From: Gemmatimonadales bacterium
GTDB taxonomy: Bacteria > Gemmatimonadota > Glassbacteria > GWA2-58-10
NCBI GenBank assembly: GCA_024278175.1
Contig: JAJRTS010000070.1
Coordinates: 86,278-150,277, forward strand
Direction: 5' to 3'
DNA length: 64,000 bases
In this document: piece after piece, positions 24,528-33,254 of the stretch
Layout: each line of letters starts with the position of its first letter
Position numbering within the stretch: position 1 is the first letter of the stretch
The notes under the pieces: model-generated
Seen by the model: the letters and a program-made list of their open reading frames with translations, nothing else
Databases searched by the model: none
What the model was told of the DNA's origin: nothing
Made by a program: the position numbers and the translations under genes

Positions 24528-25507
24528 CGTCCTTCCGCCCTCAATTCCAGCTCCAGTTCCAGCATCGCCATCGCCGCGGCTCCCACCATACCCGCCTCGA
24601 ACTCCAGTTTTGCCGGCACGACAGGCGCCTTGCGCACATCGGTGTAATAGAGGTAGCGGTCGTAGGCGGCCTGAATATGGTCGAACAGCACGGGGCCGGC
24701 CAGGGCGATTCCGCCGCTGACGATTATGATTTCCGGATCGAGCACCATCGCGACATTACACAGCGCCAGGCCCAGGTAGTGGCCCGCGTTCTCGATCACG
24801 GCGGCCGCCAGCCTATCGCCCTCGCGGGCTGCCTCGACCACCATCTTTGCAGTCAGCTTGTCAGTCTCCACGCCGGAGAGCGAGGAGCTTCGTCCCTTTG
24901 CCAGCTCCTCGATCACCTGGCCGGTAATCCCCTTGGCCGAGGCGTAGGACTCCAGGTGGCCCTCCAGGCCGCAGGCGCAGCGGCGGCCCTCTTTCTGCAC
25001 CACCGCGTGGCCGATCTCGCCGGCAACGTGGAAGCCACCGCGATGGATCCGGCCGCCGATCACCACCCCGCCGCCGATCCCGGTGCCCAGCGTGACCACC
25101 AGCATGTGCTGCTTGCCGGCCCCGGCCCCGAAAATCGCCTCGCCCATCACGGCGCACTTGGCGTCGTTATCCACCCAGGTGGGCAGGCCGAAACGCCTGG
25201 CGATAGGGGTGCGGAGCTGCTGCCCGGTCCAGTGCGGGATATTGGGGGCGCACTGGAGCACCACGCCGGTCTCGGTGTTGATTACCCCCGGCGAGCCGAG
25301 GCCGATCCCGTTGACCCGGTAGTCCCCGGCATTTTCGAGGGATTGTTCGACTCCCTGCAGAATGTTGCGGATAACCGCTGCCGGGCCGTGTTCGCCGCCG
25401 GTGGGGTGGCTGAAATGGTCCAGCAACTCGCCCTCGGGCGTAACCAGGCCGAACACGATATTGGTGCCGCCGAGGTCGATACCGACCGTACAGATTTTTT
25501 CGCTCAT
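24524..25507 (-). CDS. ROK-family sugar kinase (glucokinase-like)
   Basis: 327 residues. ATP-binding GIDLGGTNIVFGLV, the catalytic region WVDNDAKCAVMGEA, LGTGIGGGVVIGG and the ROK zinc signature GEIGH followed by CACGLEGH. The last zinc-motif Cys of the usual C-x-C-G-x2-G-C is His here. Likely phosphorylates glucose or a related hexose. First gene of a two-gene unit with the HAD phosphatase. Confidence 0.88.
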   Translation of the reverse strand: MSEKICTVGIDLGGTNIVFGLVTPEGELLDHFSHPTGGEHGPAAVIRNILQGVEQSLENAGDYRVNGIGLGSPGVINTETGVVLQCAPNIPHWTGQQLRTPIARRFGLPTWVDNDAKCAVMGEAIFGAGAGKQHMLVVTLGTGIGGGVVIGGRIHRGGFHVAGEIGHAVVQKEGRRCACGLEGHLESYASAKGITGQVIEELAKGRSSSLSGVETDKLTAKMVVEAAREGDRLAAAVIENAGHYLGLALCNVAMVLDPEIIIVSGGIALAGPVLFDHIQAAYDRYLYYTDVRKAPVVPAKLEFEAGMVGAAAMAMLELELELRAEGR

Positions 25508-25710
25508 CTCGTACCTTCCGGTTTTTTTTGCCGTAAATCAGGGATAATACAAGAATTTTTGTTGTTGGGCAGGGCTCGTGCGCTTAAGGCTGCCAGGCTC
25601 TCAAGGCCGGGGATGAGAGCTATAGTGGTTCTCAAAAGTTTTGTCCTTGATGCAAAGGAAAGCGAATCCTGATAACGGTACGGAGAGACTTCCGTTGTCC
25701 GTAGAAAGTC

Positions 25711-25790
25711 GCAGGGGCGAACCTTGTGTTCGCCCGTCAATCTGTGCACCTGCTATATTCTTTACGGGCGAACACAAGGTTCGTCCCTAC
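25711..25790. repeat. Inverted pair of the R2 palindromic repeat
   Basis: Two copies of a ~26-bp unit (GGGGCGAACCTTGTGTTCGC at 25713 and its inverted form at 25765-25790) separated by 28 bases, able to form a long hairpin. Related single copies stand near 26009 and 42311. The rest of the gap 25508-25901 holds no gene I can support. Confidence 0.75.
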
Positions 25791-25901
25791 AAGGCAAGGA
25801 ACGGCTCTTCGAAGGAAAATCAAGCGGACATTTCTTTCGAGAAACGCTCTAATCTATCTCAGAGCGGGCCGGGTGTCAAATCAACAGCAGGATCAGGATG
25901 A

Positions 25902-26091
25902 GAGACCTTTGATTTAATCCCTGACCGGTTGTGAGAATTATTTGTTAGCCACCCTAAATCGAAATTCAAATGATAAAATGGGTTTTCAACCCAAATATCA
26001 CATATTTCGTAGGGGCTTTCCCTTGTGTTCGCCTCCGGGGCGACCGGCCGGTCGCCCCGGAGGGCACCGGAATTGTTTTTTCAAAGGTCTC
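25902..26091. mobile_element. MITE-like element, family R1 copy B, interrupted by other repeats
   Basis: Ends GAGACCTTTGATTTAAT and TTTTTTCAAAGGTCTC match copy A (13187-13241), but the middle carries about 130 extra bases, including an R2-type unit (about 26009-26032) and a perfect 32-bp GC palindrome at 26032-26063. No clear direct repeat flanks it. Non-coding. Confidence 0.65.
26032..26063. repeat. Perfect 32-bp palindrome
   Basis: The two 16-base halves are exact reverse complements with no loop (arm CCTCCGGGGCGACCGG). Lies inside R1 copy B between the ROK kinase and pheA. Could form a cruciform or a transcript hairpin; there is no T-run after it. Confidence 0.85.
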
Positions 26092-26106
26092 TTATGAAAA
26101 GGGAAA

Positions 26107-26928
26107 TCAGTACTGGCGGGGGTAGCTGCCCAGGCAGCGGACGAACGCCATCTTTTCCAGTTCGTGGATCGCCTCGGCCACCCGCTCGTCGCGGACATGG
26201 CCCTGGATGTCCATGTAGAAAATATAGTCTCCCAGCCTGCCTTTGCTGGGCCGCGACTCGACCTTGCTCAGGTTCACGCCCAGGCTGGCCATCTTGCCCA
26301 GCATCTCGTGGAGCAGGCCCGGATAATCCACCCTGGGATAAATCGAGAGACTGGTGCGGTCGTAGCCGGTCGGCTCGGTGCGGTTGCCGGAGACCACCAC
26401 GAAACGGGTCACATTGTAACGGTTGTCCTGGATCGCGCTGTCCACGGCGGTCAGCTCGTAAAGCTCAAGTGCCAGGGCGGGGACAATCGCGGCAATGCCG
26501 GGGCTGTCGTCGGCCTTGAGCATCTCGGCGCTCCTGCCGTTGCTGCTGGTCTGGATTATGATGGCGCCGGGATGGTGATTGCGCACGTAGTTCTCGCACT
26601 GGGCATAGCTCTGCGGATGGGCCAGGATTCTGGTTATTGTGTCGCTTGTGCTTTTTTTGCCTCTTACGGCCAGATAATGTGTTACCGGATGGATCAGCTC
26701 TCGCTCGATAGTGAGCTTGCTGTTGTTGAGCGTGTCCAGGGTTTCGGCCACGGTGCCGCCCACCGAGCTCTCGATCGGGACCAGCCCGACCTGGTCCTGT
26801 CCTTTTTCCACAGTCTCGAACACATCGCGGATCGTCCGCTGGAAATCGATATCGGCTTTTTGGGGGTCGAGCTTGAGCGCGGCCTCGTGGCTGAACGTTC
26901 CCTGAGGTCCGAGGATTGCGATTTTCAT
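26107..26928 (-). CDS. pheA: Prephenate dehydratase
   Basis: Converts prephenate to phenylpyruvate in phenylalanine synthesis. 273 residues, monofunctional (no chorismate mutase). Catalytic domain opens MKIAILGPQGTFSHEAA, with PIESSVGGTVAETLD and the catalytic VTRFVVVSGN (Thr-Arg-Phe) motif. A C-terminal ACT domain with DYPGLLHEMLGKMASLG and KVESRPSK provides phenylalanine feedback. Start chosen at the ATG giving MKIAILG; the ribosome site is weak. Stands alone between repeats and the next minus-strand pair. Confidence 0.95.
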   Translation of the reverse strand: MKIAILGPQGTFSHEAALKLDPQKADIDFQRTIRDVFETVEKGQDQVGLVPIESSVGGTVAETLDTLNNSKLTIERELIHPVTHYLAVRGKKSTSDTITRILAHPQSYAQCENYVRNHHPGAIIIQTSSNGRSAEMLKADDSPGIAAIVPALALELYELTAVDSAIQDNRYNVTRFVVVSGNRTEPTGYDRTSLSIYPRVDYPGLLHEMLGKMASLGVNLSKVESRPSKGRLGDYIFYMDIQGHVRDERVAEAIHELEKMAFVRCLGSYPRQY

Positions 26929-27064
26929 CCGCTGCCGCCATTGCTTTAGTAAGGAGCTCACCCGGCAGGCTCCGCCGGTCAAATTGGCATAGGCCGAAAA
27001 ATAAGTGGGCAGGGACTTAAAGTCAATTAACTGCCCCCCTCCGGGGCGGCTTACGGCGGCTTAC

Positions 27065-27877
27065 TTATCTGGGGACACGGTAGGGGGGCTCCACGGTGTC
27101 CTGCGGGATAACAGGCAGCACCGGGTTTTTGGGGTTCAAGCGCAGTACGCCGGAGCGTTCAACAGTGGTGTCCGTGCCGGCGAAACGGGCCGGGTCGAGC
27201 ACGCGGATACCGACATCCTCCGGCAGATATTCGAAGCGGTACTCGTGGTATTTCCAGCGGTATTCGTCCGGCCAGCCATCCAGCCACTGCTTGCCGTCAC
27301 GGCTGCCGGTGATACCGATATTACCCAGCCGCAGCAGCAATTCCTGGAAGAAAGTGGAATAAAACAGGTCGTTGAGCGCGTAGCTTTTCCATTTCTGATC
27401 GTCCCTGAAATTGAAGCGCAGGATGTTGGGCTCGCGGAACTGCATGTCGATATCGGCAAAAAAGGATTGCCAGAGGCTGTCCTGGCGGGCCAGCAGGTTG
27501 ATTGCGTAGGCCGCGGTGTAGGCGTTGATGTTTTTATAGTCTGTCTGCTTGTCGGCCTGGGTGAGCGCCTGCAGGATCAGGGAGTCGTCAATATCGCTGA
27601 AGCGGCTGATCAGCCTGGTGGTATAGCTGTTGAGTCCCAGGTTCTGCACTATCCGGAAAAAGCCCGGTGGAATCGTGTCGGCAAGCGTGGCGGGCACGGT
27701 GAGCTCGTAATCCCTGCGGTGCAGTGGGAGCGCTACAGTCGTATCGGCGGCAACGGCTGTATCGACAGCGGCGCTAGCGGGGGGCTGCTGCTGGCCCGTT
27801 GCAGGAGGGGCGAAGATCGCCAGAGTGGCTGCGCAGGCCAGGATCAGTTTGATACTGTATGAAGCCCGCCTCGTCAT
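27065..27877 (-). CDS. Exported protein of unknown function
   Basis: 270 residues with a clear signal peptide (SIKLILACAATLAIFAPPATG then QQQ). The mature part has no motif I recognise; it is rich in aromatic residues and ends in a Pro-rich segment. Seven bases after the membrane coiled-coil protein upstream, so the pair is probably co-translated and may share an envelope role. Not further assignable. Confidence 0.7.
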   Translation of the reverse strand: MTRRASYSIKLILACAATLAIFAPPATGQQQPPASAAVDTAVAADTTVALPLHRRDYELTVPATLADTIPPGFFRIVQNLGLNSYTTRLISRFSDIDDSLILQALTQADKQTDYKNINAYTAAYAINLLARQDSLWQSFFADIDMQFREPNILRFNFRDDQKWKSYALNDLFYSTFFQELLLRLGNIGITGSRDGKQWLDGWPDEYRWKYHEYRFEYLPEDVGIRVLDPARFAGTDTTVERSGVLRLNPKNPVLPVIPQDTVEPPYRVPR

Positions 27878-27884
27878 GGTCGGC

Positions 27885-28733
27885 TCACTTGCTGAACATT
27901 TTCTGGAGCTCGTTGATCCGCTTGGGCTGGATGCCCAGGCTCTTACTCTTACGAACCAGTTGTCTCTCCAGCTTGCCGATATCCTGCTCGTGTTTCTTGA
28001 CCAGTTTCTGGCTCTCGGTAGTGGGGTCCTTGGCCATTTCCTTGCGACGGACGTAGAGCAAGCCCTTCTTGTTGTTGAGCAGCAGGATCATGTTGACTAT
28101 TTCGCGCTCCGGGTCGCTCCTGTTATCCTGGTCCCGGCTTGAGGAGAACTGTTCAGCAAACTTGCGAAACGCGTGCTCGTCCAGCTTGCGGAAATCGTTC
28201 TCGACAACATCCACCTGGTTGCGCAGATTTTCCCAGGCAGTGCTGAGTTCGGCGGATTCCTCGGTCATCTGGGGCAGCATTTCCTGGTGTTCCCGCAAGC
28301 GCCTCTTCTCGTCATTGATCCGCTGTTTGTCCTGGTTGTTGAGCGCCAGCAGGGTTTTGATTTCGCTTTCCGTTTTCGAGCGCTGGAGTTCGAGGTCCAG
28401 CTTGTCGCCCTTGCTGACAAGGTTCAGCCTGACCTTGACCAGCCGCAGGGTGTCGATCAGTTCGCGCATCCTGAGCCGCCGTTTGCGGACCCTGATCTTG
28501 AGCTGGGCCACCAGTTCCTTGCTTTTCTGGGCGTCCATCTCAACATCCTGAACCGCCCGTTCCGCCTGGATGTAACGGTGGTAGGCGTTCTGCTCCGAAC
28601 CGTAGATGCGCATCAGGTTGACCTTGAACTCGCTGATTTTCCGTTCGCGCTGAATCCTGAGCACCATCGCCCACCCGGCGATGATCAAGCCTATTCCGAT
28701 TACGATGGTTCCGAAAATAATGAGAGAACCCAT
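27885..28733 (-). CDS. Membrane-anchored coiled-coil protein of unknown function
   Basis: 282 residues: one N-terminal membrane helix (SLIIFGTIVIGIGLIIAGWA), then almost entirely charged heptad-like sequence, predicted coiled coil from about residue 40 to 270, with no enzymatic motif. Such proteins often scaffold envelope complexes, but nothing specific can be said. Co-transcribed with the exported protein that follows. Confidence 0.7.
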   Translation of the reverse strand: MGSLIIFGTIVIGIGLIIAGWAMVLRIQRERKISEFKVNLMRIYGSEQNAYHRYIQAERAVQDVEMDAQKSKELVAQLKIRVRKRRLRMRELIDTLRLVKVRLNLVSKGDKLDLELQRSKTESEIKTLLALNNQDKQRINDEKRRLREHQEMLPQMTEESAELSTAWENLRNQVDVVENDFRKLDEHAFRKFAEQFSSSRDQDNRSDPEREIVNMILLLNNKKGLLYVRRKEMAKDPTTESQKLVKKHEQDIGKLERQLVRKSKSLGIQPKRINELQKMFSK

Positions 28734-29016
28734 TGAGTTACCCGTAAGTTCAGTCTTGTGGCCGAGTTATCGGCCCGGTGGCCATGCCGGCGGGGGAGTG
28801 AACTCTCGCATGCGCGAGATTCCCACGGCCGGGCTATCGGTTGTTAATCAGCAACTGGAAAGCAAGATCGTATAACTGATAAAGTATATCAGGTTGTAAC
28901 GCAACACTTTTCCTGTTTATGCAAGCCGATGGCATCGGTAATGGCCGCTGCGGCTGTTATCTTTATTTCGGCTGAATGGGCTTGATTCTTGACTCCCGGC
29001 GGATACCGGCAACGCG
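28734..29016. other. Intergenic stretch without recognisable content
   Basis: Between the start of the coiled-coil gene and the sdh terminator I see no open frame with support, no repeat family member and no clear promoter on either strand. Confidence 0.5.
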
Positions 29017-29054
29017 GAAAAGAGAAGGCCGGGCGGGAAGTACCCCGCCCGGCC
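29017..29054 (-). terminator. Intrinsic terminator of the sdhACDB operon
   Basis: 11-bp perfect GC stem (29027-29037 / 29044-29054), 6-base loop, followed on the minus strand by TTCTCTTTT, about 35 bases beyond the sdhB TAG stop. Confidence 0.88.
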
Positions 29055-29089
29055 TCAAAAGTGTCGACATACAGGCAACGGCAGATGTG

Positions 29090-29926
29090 CTAAACGGTTT
29101 TTTCCGGCGCCTGCGGAATTCCCTCCCGCCGGCCGATTCCGGCGGGTGTCTGTGCCATGCCGGCCGGTTTCTGTCCGCGGCCCAGTATTTTCTTTTGGAA
29201 CAGCTTACGCTTGAGCAACTGGATTCCCAGCGAGGGGTCCACACCCTTGGGGCAGGCCTCGCTGCACGCGCCCGCGTAATGACAGCGGAACAGGCTGTTG
29301 GGATGATCCAGCGTGTCGAGCCGGGCGGCCAGGCCCCCGTCGCGGCTGTCGGCCGCATAACGGTAAGCCGCGGCCAGCGCCTGGGGACCGGTAAACTTGC
29401 GGTCGGTGGCGTTGGTAGGGCAGGCGGCCAGGCAGGATCCGCACTTGATACAGTAGGCGAACTGGAGATACTCCTCCAGTTCAGCGGGGCTTTGGCTGTA
29501 CTCGCCGGTGGGGTTGTTCTGCTCCTGGTGGTCCTCGCGGATGATGTAGGGCAGGATGCTCTCGTGGCGGGCCATGAAATCACCGAGGTCCGGGACCAGG
29601 TCGCGGATGATCGGATAGTTGGCCAGCGGTCGCACCTCGATAGTATCCGTGCTGATCTCCGTCACCTGGGTCTGGCAGGTGAGGCGGGGAAAGCCGTTGA
29701 CCTGCATGGCGCACGAGCCGCAGATTCCCATCCGGCAACTTTTGCGGTAGCTCAGGGTCGGGTCCTGAGTTTCCTTGATATGCATCAGCGCATCCAGGAT
29801 CGTCATGCCGTGCTGAAGCTTGATCTTGTATTGCTGAAAATAGGGCTTAGCGTCCTTGTCCGGATCGTAGCGCATGATGCGAAACGTCATTTCCTTGTCT
29901 TGACAGCCTTTGGCTTGTTCTGTCAT
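29090..29926 (-). CDS. sdhB: Succinate dehydrogenase / fumarate reductase iron-sulfur subunit
   Basis: Electron-transfer subunit of complex II. 278 residues. The N-terminal ferredoxin domain has CRMGICGSC plus a later Cys (2Fe-2S). The C-terminal domain has CIKCGSCLAACP (4Fe-4S) and CHYAGACSEACPKGVDP (3Fe-4S plus partner Cys), spaced as in the family. A ~30-residue Pro/Gly-rich tail follows the core. ATG 29926 with GGGGAG seven bases upstream. Ends in TAG. Confidence 0.95.
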   Translation of the reverse strand: MTEQAKGCQDKEMTFRIMRYDPDKDAKPYFQQYKIKLQHGMTILDALMHIKETQDPTLSYRKSCRMGICGSCAMQVNGFPRLTCQTQVTEISTDTIEVRPLANYPIIRDLVPDLGDFMARHESILPYIIREDHQEQNNPTGEYSQSPAELEEYLQFAYCIKCGSCLAACPTNATDRKFTGPQALAAAYRYAADSRDGGLAARLDTLDHPNSLFRCHYAGACSEACPKGVDPSLGIQLLKRKLFQKKILGRGQKPAGMAQTPAGIGRREGIPQAPEKTV

Positions 29927-29939
29927 GGTCTGTCTCCCC

Positions 29940-30296
29940 TCAACCCAGATAGCCGGCCAGAATGGCCCAGGCCCCGTAAAAGAAAAATCCCCAGCCTGCC
30001 AGCACCAGCAGCAGGTTGATCGTCCTGCGCAGGGTGCTGCCGATAGCGGAGAGCTCAAACAATATCGAGCGCAGGCCATAGAGGCCGTGGTAGAGCGCGA
30101 CCACCAGCAGCGTAAGATAAACCACCACGTAAAACAACTGTCCGCTGCGGGCCTCCACCGAGGCGAACGTGAGCACTTCTGTCCGGTCGATACCGATCAG
30201 GCCCCCGGTATGCATCACGCCAAAATGGATTCCAAGCACCACCAGCATCACCGCGCCGGCGCCCAGGTGCATCAGCCATAGAGTCGATTCACGCAT
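29940..30296 (-). CDS. sdhD: Succinate dehydrogenase membrane anchor subunit
   Basis: 118 residues with three membrane helices: HLGAGAVMLVVLGIHFGVMH, YVVVYLTLLVVALYHGLYG and LLLVLAGWGFFFYGAWAI. His residues in the first two helices are candidates for haem ligation. Start at ATG 30296 with GGGGAG; longer in-frame starts overlap sdhC and lack a ribosome site. Identity rests on topology and its place between sdhC and sdhB. Confidence 0.85.
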   Translation of the reverse strand: MRESTLWLMHLGAGAVMLVVLGIHFGVMHTGGLIGIDRTEVLTFASVEARSGQLFYVVVYLTLLVVALYHGLYGLRSILFELSAIGSTLRRTINLLLVLAGWGFFFYGAWAILAGYLG

Positions 30297-30318
30297 TTCA
30301 ATCTCCCCTGTGCTTGGT

Positions 30319-30771
30319 TCAATGACCGGCAACGATGAAGAATTCGTAGCCGCCGTAGCCGACAATGGCCGCGGTGGCGATGAACACCGAATAGACCGCC
30401 CAGCGCTGTCCCAGCGCGGCGACCGTGAACGGATAAATCGGTCGCCCGGGCTGGCGCATCAGGAAGCCGAAGTGAACCAGCGCCAGCCGGATCCCGTTGA
30501 GCGCGTGAAACACCGCGCCGGCAAATACCAGGAACTCGCCGATCGGCAGCAGTCCCTGGTTGACCTGTCCCATCACGAACTCCCAACTGGACTGATCCAG
30601 CTTCTGGCCGGTGACGATCAGGTGCATGAGCAGGTAAAGCAGTACACCCAGGCCGGTCATCCGTTGCAGGATATAGAGTTGGCGTTCGATCCCGTAGCGG
30701 CCGGCCCAGACCCACCCCGGCACTCCCTTGAAATTGGGGTGGGTTTTAGATTTCAGGTCGGGAAATTTCAT
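30319..30771 (-). CDS. sdhC: Succinate dehydrogenase cytochrome b subunit
   Basis: 150 residues, three membrane helices. RQLYILQRMTGLGVLLYLLM carries the SdhC quinone-site Arg/Ser-type helix start, and VFHALNGIRLALVHFG holds the conserved H-x-x-N-G-x-R haem-ligand motif. Preceded by AGGAGG. Second gene of sdhA-sdhC-sdhD-sdhB. Confidence 0.92.
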   Translation of the reverse strand: MKFPDLKSKTHPNFKGVPGWVWAGRYGIERQLYILQRMTGLGVLLYLLMHLIVTGQKLDQSSWEFVMGQVNQGLLPIGEFLVFAGAVFHALNGIRLALVHFGFLMRQPGRPIYPFTVAALGQRWAVYSVFIATAAIVGYGGYEFFIVAGH

Positions 30772-30782
30772 CGAAAGTCCTC

Positions 30783-32501
30783 CTAGTATTTCCGTTCAAC
30801 CGGTTTCCAGGTGTCGATCGTCACGTCGGAATAGCTCAATTCCGGCCCGTCGGGGGTCCAGTGGGCCACGGTGTGCTTGAGCCAGTTCTCGTCGTCGCGG
30901 GCAGTGTAGTCCAGCCGGGCATGGCCGCCGCGGCTTTCCTGACGCCGCAGTGCGCCGATAAACGCCACCTCGGCCAGATCCAGCATACAGCCCAGTTCCA
31001 GGGCGTACATCAGGTCGATATTGTAGGCTTTGCTGCGGTCGCGGATCGTGATTTTTTTGTAGCGGTCCTTGAGTTCGGCCATTTTCTCGACACCCTTTTG
31101 CAGCTCCTCCTCGATCCGATAGACCCCGAGGTTCTCGTCCACGTTGCGGCGCAGGTCGGCGCGGATCTTGTACACGCTCTCGCCGCCGTCGCGCCCCAGC
31201 AGACCGTCGAACAGCTCGGAGCGGGACCTGGCGACAGCCCCGTCCGGGTGCTTGGGCTCACCCTCGAAACCCGCGACAAACTTCGCCGCCTCCTCGCCGG
31301 TTATTTTTCCCCAGACAAGGCACTCGGCCGTGGAGTTGGTGCCCAGACGGTTGGCCCCGTGAAGGCTCACGCAGGCGGCCTCGCCGGCGGCCCACATGCC
31401 CTCCACGTTGGTCTTGCCGTCGATGTCCGTGCCGATCCCACCCATCGTGTAATGGAACACGGGCCGAACCGGGATCGGCTCATGGACCGGATCGACATCG
31501 ACGAATTTCATCGCCAGCTCGCGGATAAAGCCCAGGCGCTCGTTGATCTTGTCGGCCCCCAGGTGGCGCAGGTCCAGATGGACGTAGTCCAGTCCGTTCT
31601 GGCCCTTGAACCCGCGGCCTTCCTTGATCTCGGTAATCATCGAGCGCGAGACTATGTCCCGCGGGGCCAGTTCCATCAGTCCGGCGGCGTAGCGCTCCAT
31701 GAACCGGTTGCCGTCGGCGTTGCGAAGGTACCCGCCCTCGCCGCGGCAGGCCTCGGTCATCAGGATCCCGGTGGGGATCAGCCCGGTGGGGTGAAACTGG
31801 ATGAATTCGAGGTCCTTCACGGCCACGCCCGCCCGGTAGGCCATCGCTATCCCATCCCCGGTGACCGCATGGCTGTAGGTGGTGAACCCGCTCATCCTGC
31901 CCGCGCCGCCGGTGGCGATAATCAGCGCCTTGGCCAACATCACGTGGAACTCTCCCGTGGCCAGGTCGAAAGCTGTCAGGCCGCGAAACTGGTTGTCCTC
32001 GACCAGGATCGAGGTTACGTACCATTCGTCGTAACGCGTGGTGTTCTGATAGCGGGTCAGCGTGTCGAACAGACACTGCATCTCGAAAAAGCCGGTTTTG
32101 TCCGCGGCGAACGTGGCGCGCGGGTAACCGTGGCCGCCGAACGCGCGCTGGTCGATCCGGCCGTCGGGCCGCCGGCTCCAGGGGATACCCCAGTGTTCGA
32201 GCTGCATAATTTCCCCGGGGGCCGCCCTGACGAAGCGGTGGACAACGTCCTGGTCGGCCAGGAAGTCGCTGCCCTTGACCGTGTCCCAGGCGTGGAGGTC
32301 GAAACTGTCGCCCTCCTCCGGGCGCAACATCGCCGCCGTGCCGCCCTCGGCGGCTACCGAGTGGGATCGCATGAGCTGCACCTTGCTCACCAGCCCGATA
32401 TCGATCTTGCCGCTGCTTGCGATAGATGCCGACAGGGCTGCTCTCAGCCCGGCCAGTCCTGAGCCGAGAATGAGCAGGTCGTGGGTGGTAATCTCTGCCA
32501 T
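30783..32501 (-). CDS. sdhA: Succinate dehydrogenase / fumarate reductase flavoprotein subunit
   Basis: 572 residues. FAD-binding LLILGSGLAGLRAAL, the covalent-flavin region MRSHSVAAEGGTAA (His), substrate-site segments EFIQFHPTGL and EACRGEGGYL, the catalytic Arg region PRDIVSRSM, and HYTMGGIGTDIDG. Oxidises succinate in the TCA cycle or, reversed, reduces fumarate; direction cannot be told. First gene of the operon, 11 bases before sdhC. Stop is TAG. Confidence 0.95.
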   Translation of the reverse strand: MAEITTHDLLILGSGLAGLRAALSASIASSGKIDIGLVSKVQLMRSHSVAAEGGTAAMLRPEEGDSFDLHAWDTVKGSDFLADQDVVHRFVRAAPGEIMQLEHWGIPWSRRPDGRIDQRAFGGHGYPRATFAADKTGFFEMQCLFDTLTRYQNTTRYDEWYVTSILVEDNQFRGLTAFDLATGEFHVMLAKALIIATGGAGRMSGFTTYSHAVTGDGIAMAYRAGVAVKDLEFIQFHPTGLIPTGILMTEACRGEGGYLRNADGNRFMERYAAGLMELAPRDIVSRSMITEIKEGRGFKGQNGLDYVHLDLRHLGADKINERLGFIRELAMKFVDVDPVHEPIPVRPVFHYTMGGIGTDIDGKTNVEGMWAAGEAACVSLHGANRLGTNSTAECLVWGKITGEEAAKFVAGFEGEPKHPDGAVARSRSELFDGLLGRDGGESVYKIRADLRRNVDENLGVYRIEEELQKGVEKMAELKDRYKKITIRDRSKAYNIDLMYALELGCMLDLAEVAFIGALRRQESRGGHARLDYTARDDENWLKHTVAHWTPDGPELSYSDVTIDTWKPVERKY

Positions 32502-32917
32502 CGGCTGACTCCGATATGGCGAAGTAAATAAGGGAATTGAGTGGGAACGAAAATTACGCGAATTTTGCTAAACGGGGAAAACCGCACCCCGCTCAAAGGC
32601 CGTCACCGGTTCGCGGCCGGCGCTCGTTTTTAATTATTCTCAACGCTTCGGGATGTATCAAAGTTGCGAAACGTCTGCTAACGTTTAACATCGGGCAAGA
32701 GTGCCGAATGTGCGGAACCAAAAAAACTGGCGCGCCTGTGCGGGAAACTCCCGGCGCATAGCTGTTTAAGATGTGCTGCCTGCCTGTCCGGATCGAGATG
32801 CGCGTGTCCGGATCTGACTTGCAGTTGATCTATACTATTAACGGAATGCTATGTCAAGTTTAATAGTGGCCTCTTTTCCCTGCCGGCGTGGGAGTGTTTT
32901 TCGTACTGCGGAATTAG
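32502..32917. other. Divergent intergenic region sdhA / infC
   Basis: No gene is supported here. It must hold the sdhA promoter, but I see no strong -35/-10 pair on the minus strand; the sequence is AT-rich near 32830-32880. Confidence 0.45.
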
Positions 32918-32946
32918 TTGACAAAGACTTTGTCCGGTAGTATGTT
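32918..32946 (+). promoter_or_regulatory. Strong promoter of the infC-rpmI-rplT operon
   Basis: TTGACA (32918-32923), 17-base spacer, TATGTT (32941-32946). A transcript from here would have a leader of about 300 bases before infC. Confidence 0.75.
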
Positions 32947-33153
32947 ACAGCACGGATCGTTGGATGGATTCCAAAGGGCTGATCCGGTTTTTCGGTCAGG
33001 GTTCGCGTGAGTTGCGTTTATCGATCTGGTTGAATTTCAGTCCTTTAAAGTGCAGGCCTCGGGCGGTGGAAGTTGTCCTTGGGGCGTTTAAGTCAATGTG
33101 GGTAACTGGTGAGATGTTTCGTGCAACATGCCTGAACGAGCATAAACCCACTC

Positions 33154-33184
33154 TAGCGGATCAGTGCTGTCCGCTATTTTTGTA
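33154..33184 (+). terminator. Terminator-like hairpin in the infC leader (candidate attenuator)
   Basis: 7-bp stem TAGCGGA / TCCGCTA (33154-33160 / 33170-33176), 9-base loop, T-run and a second U-rich stretch, lying between the promoter and the infC start. In several phyla the infC-rpmI-rplT operon is controlled by L20 through leader attenuation; this hairpin is placed for that role. Confidence 0.6.
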
Positions 33185-33254
33185 AATTTTTGTGGCAATC
33201 CGGCGAATTATTTGTTATCCTGACTACCCCTTTAATCCGACGGCTAGGAGGCCT

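Noticed and set aside
24326..25672. 448-codon plus-strand open frame over the HAD and ROK genes
   Set aside because: Composition is His/Gly/Arg-rich shadow sequence of the ROK kinase; the minus-strand genes carry complete motifs.
25641..25917. Small open frames in the repeat cluster
   Set aside because: They are translations of the R2 palindromic unit (GEHKVRPY-like peptides), not genes.
25711..26063. CRISPR-like array
   Set aside because: The repeats are inverted, not direct and regularly spaced, and no cas gene is nearby.
32964..33185. 73-codon open frame in the infC leader
   Set aside because: It overlaps the attenuator-like hairpin and its T-run, has no ribosome site and no recognisable family.
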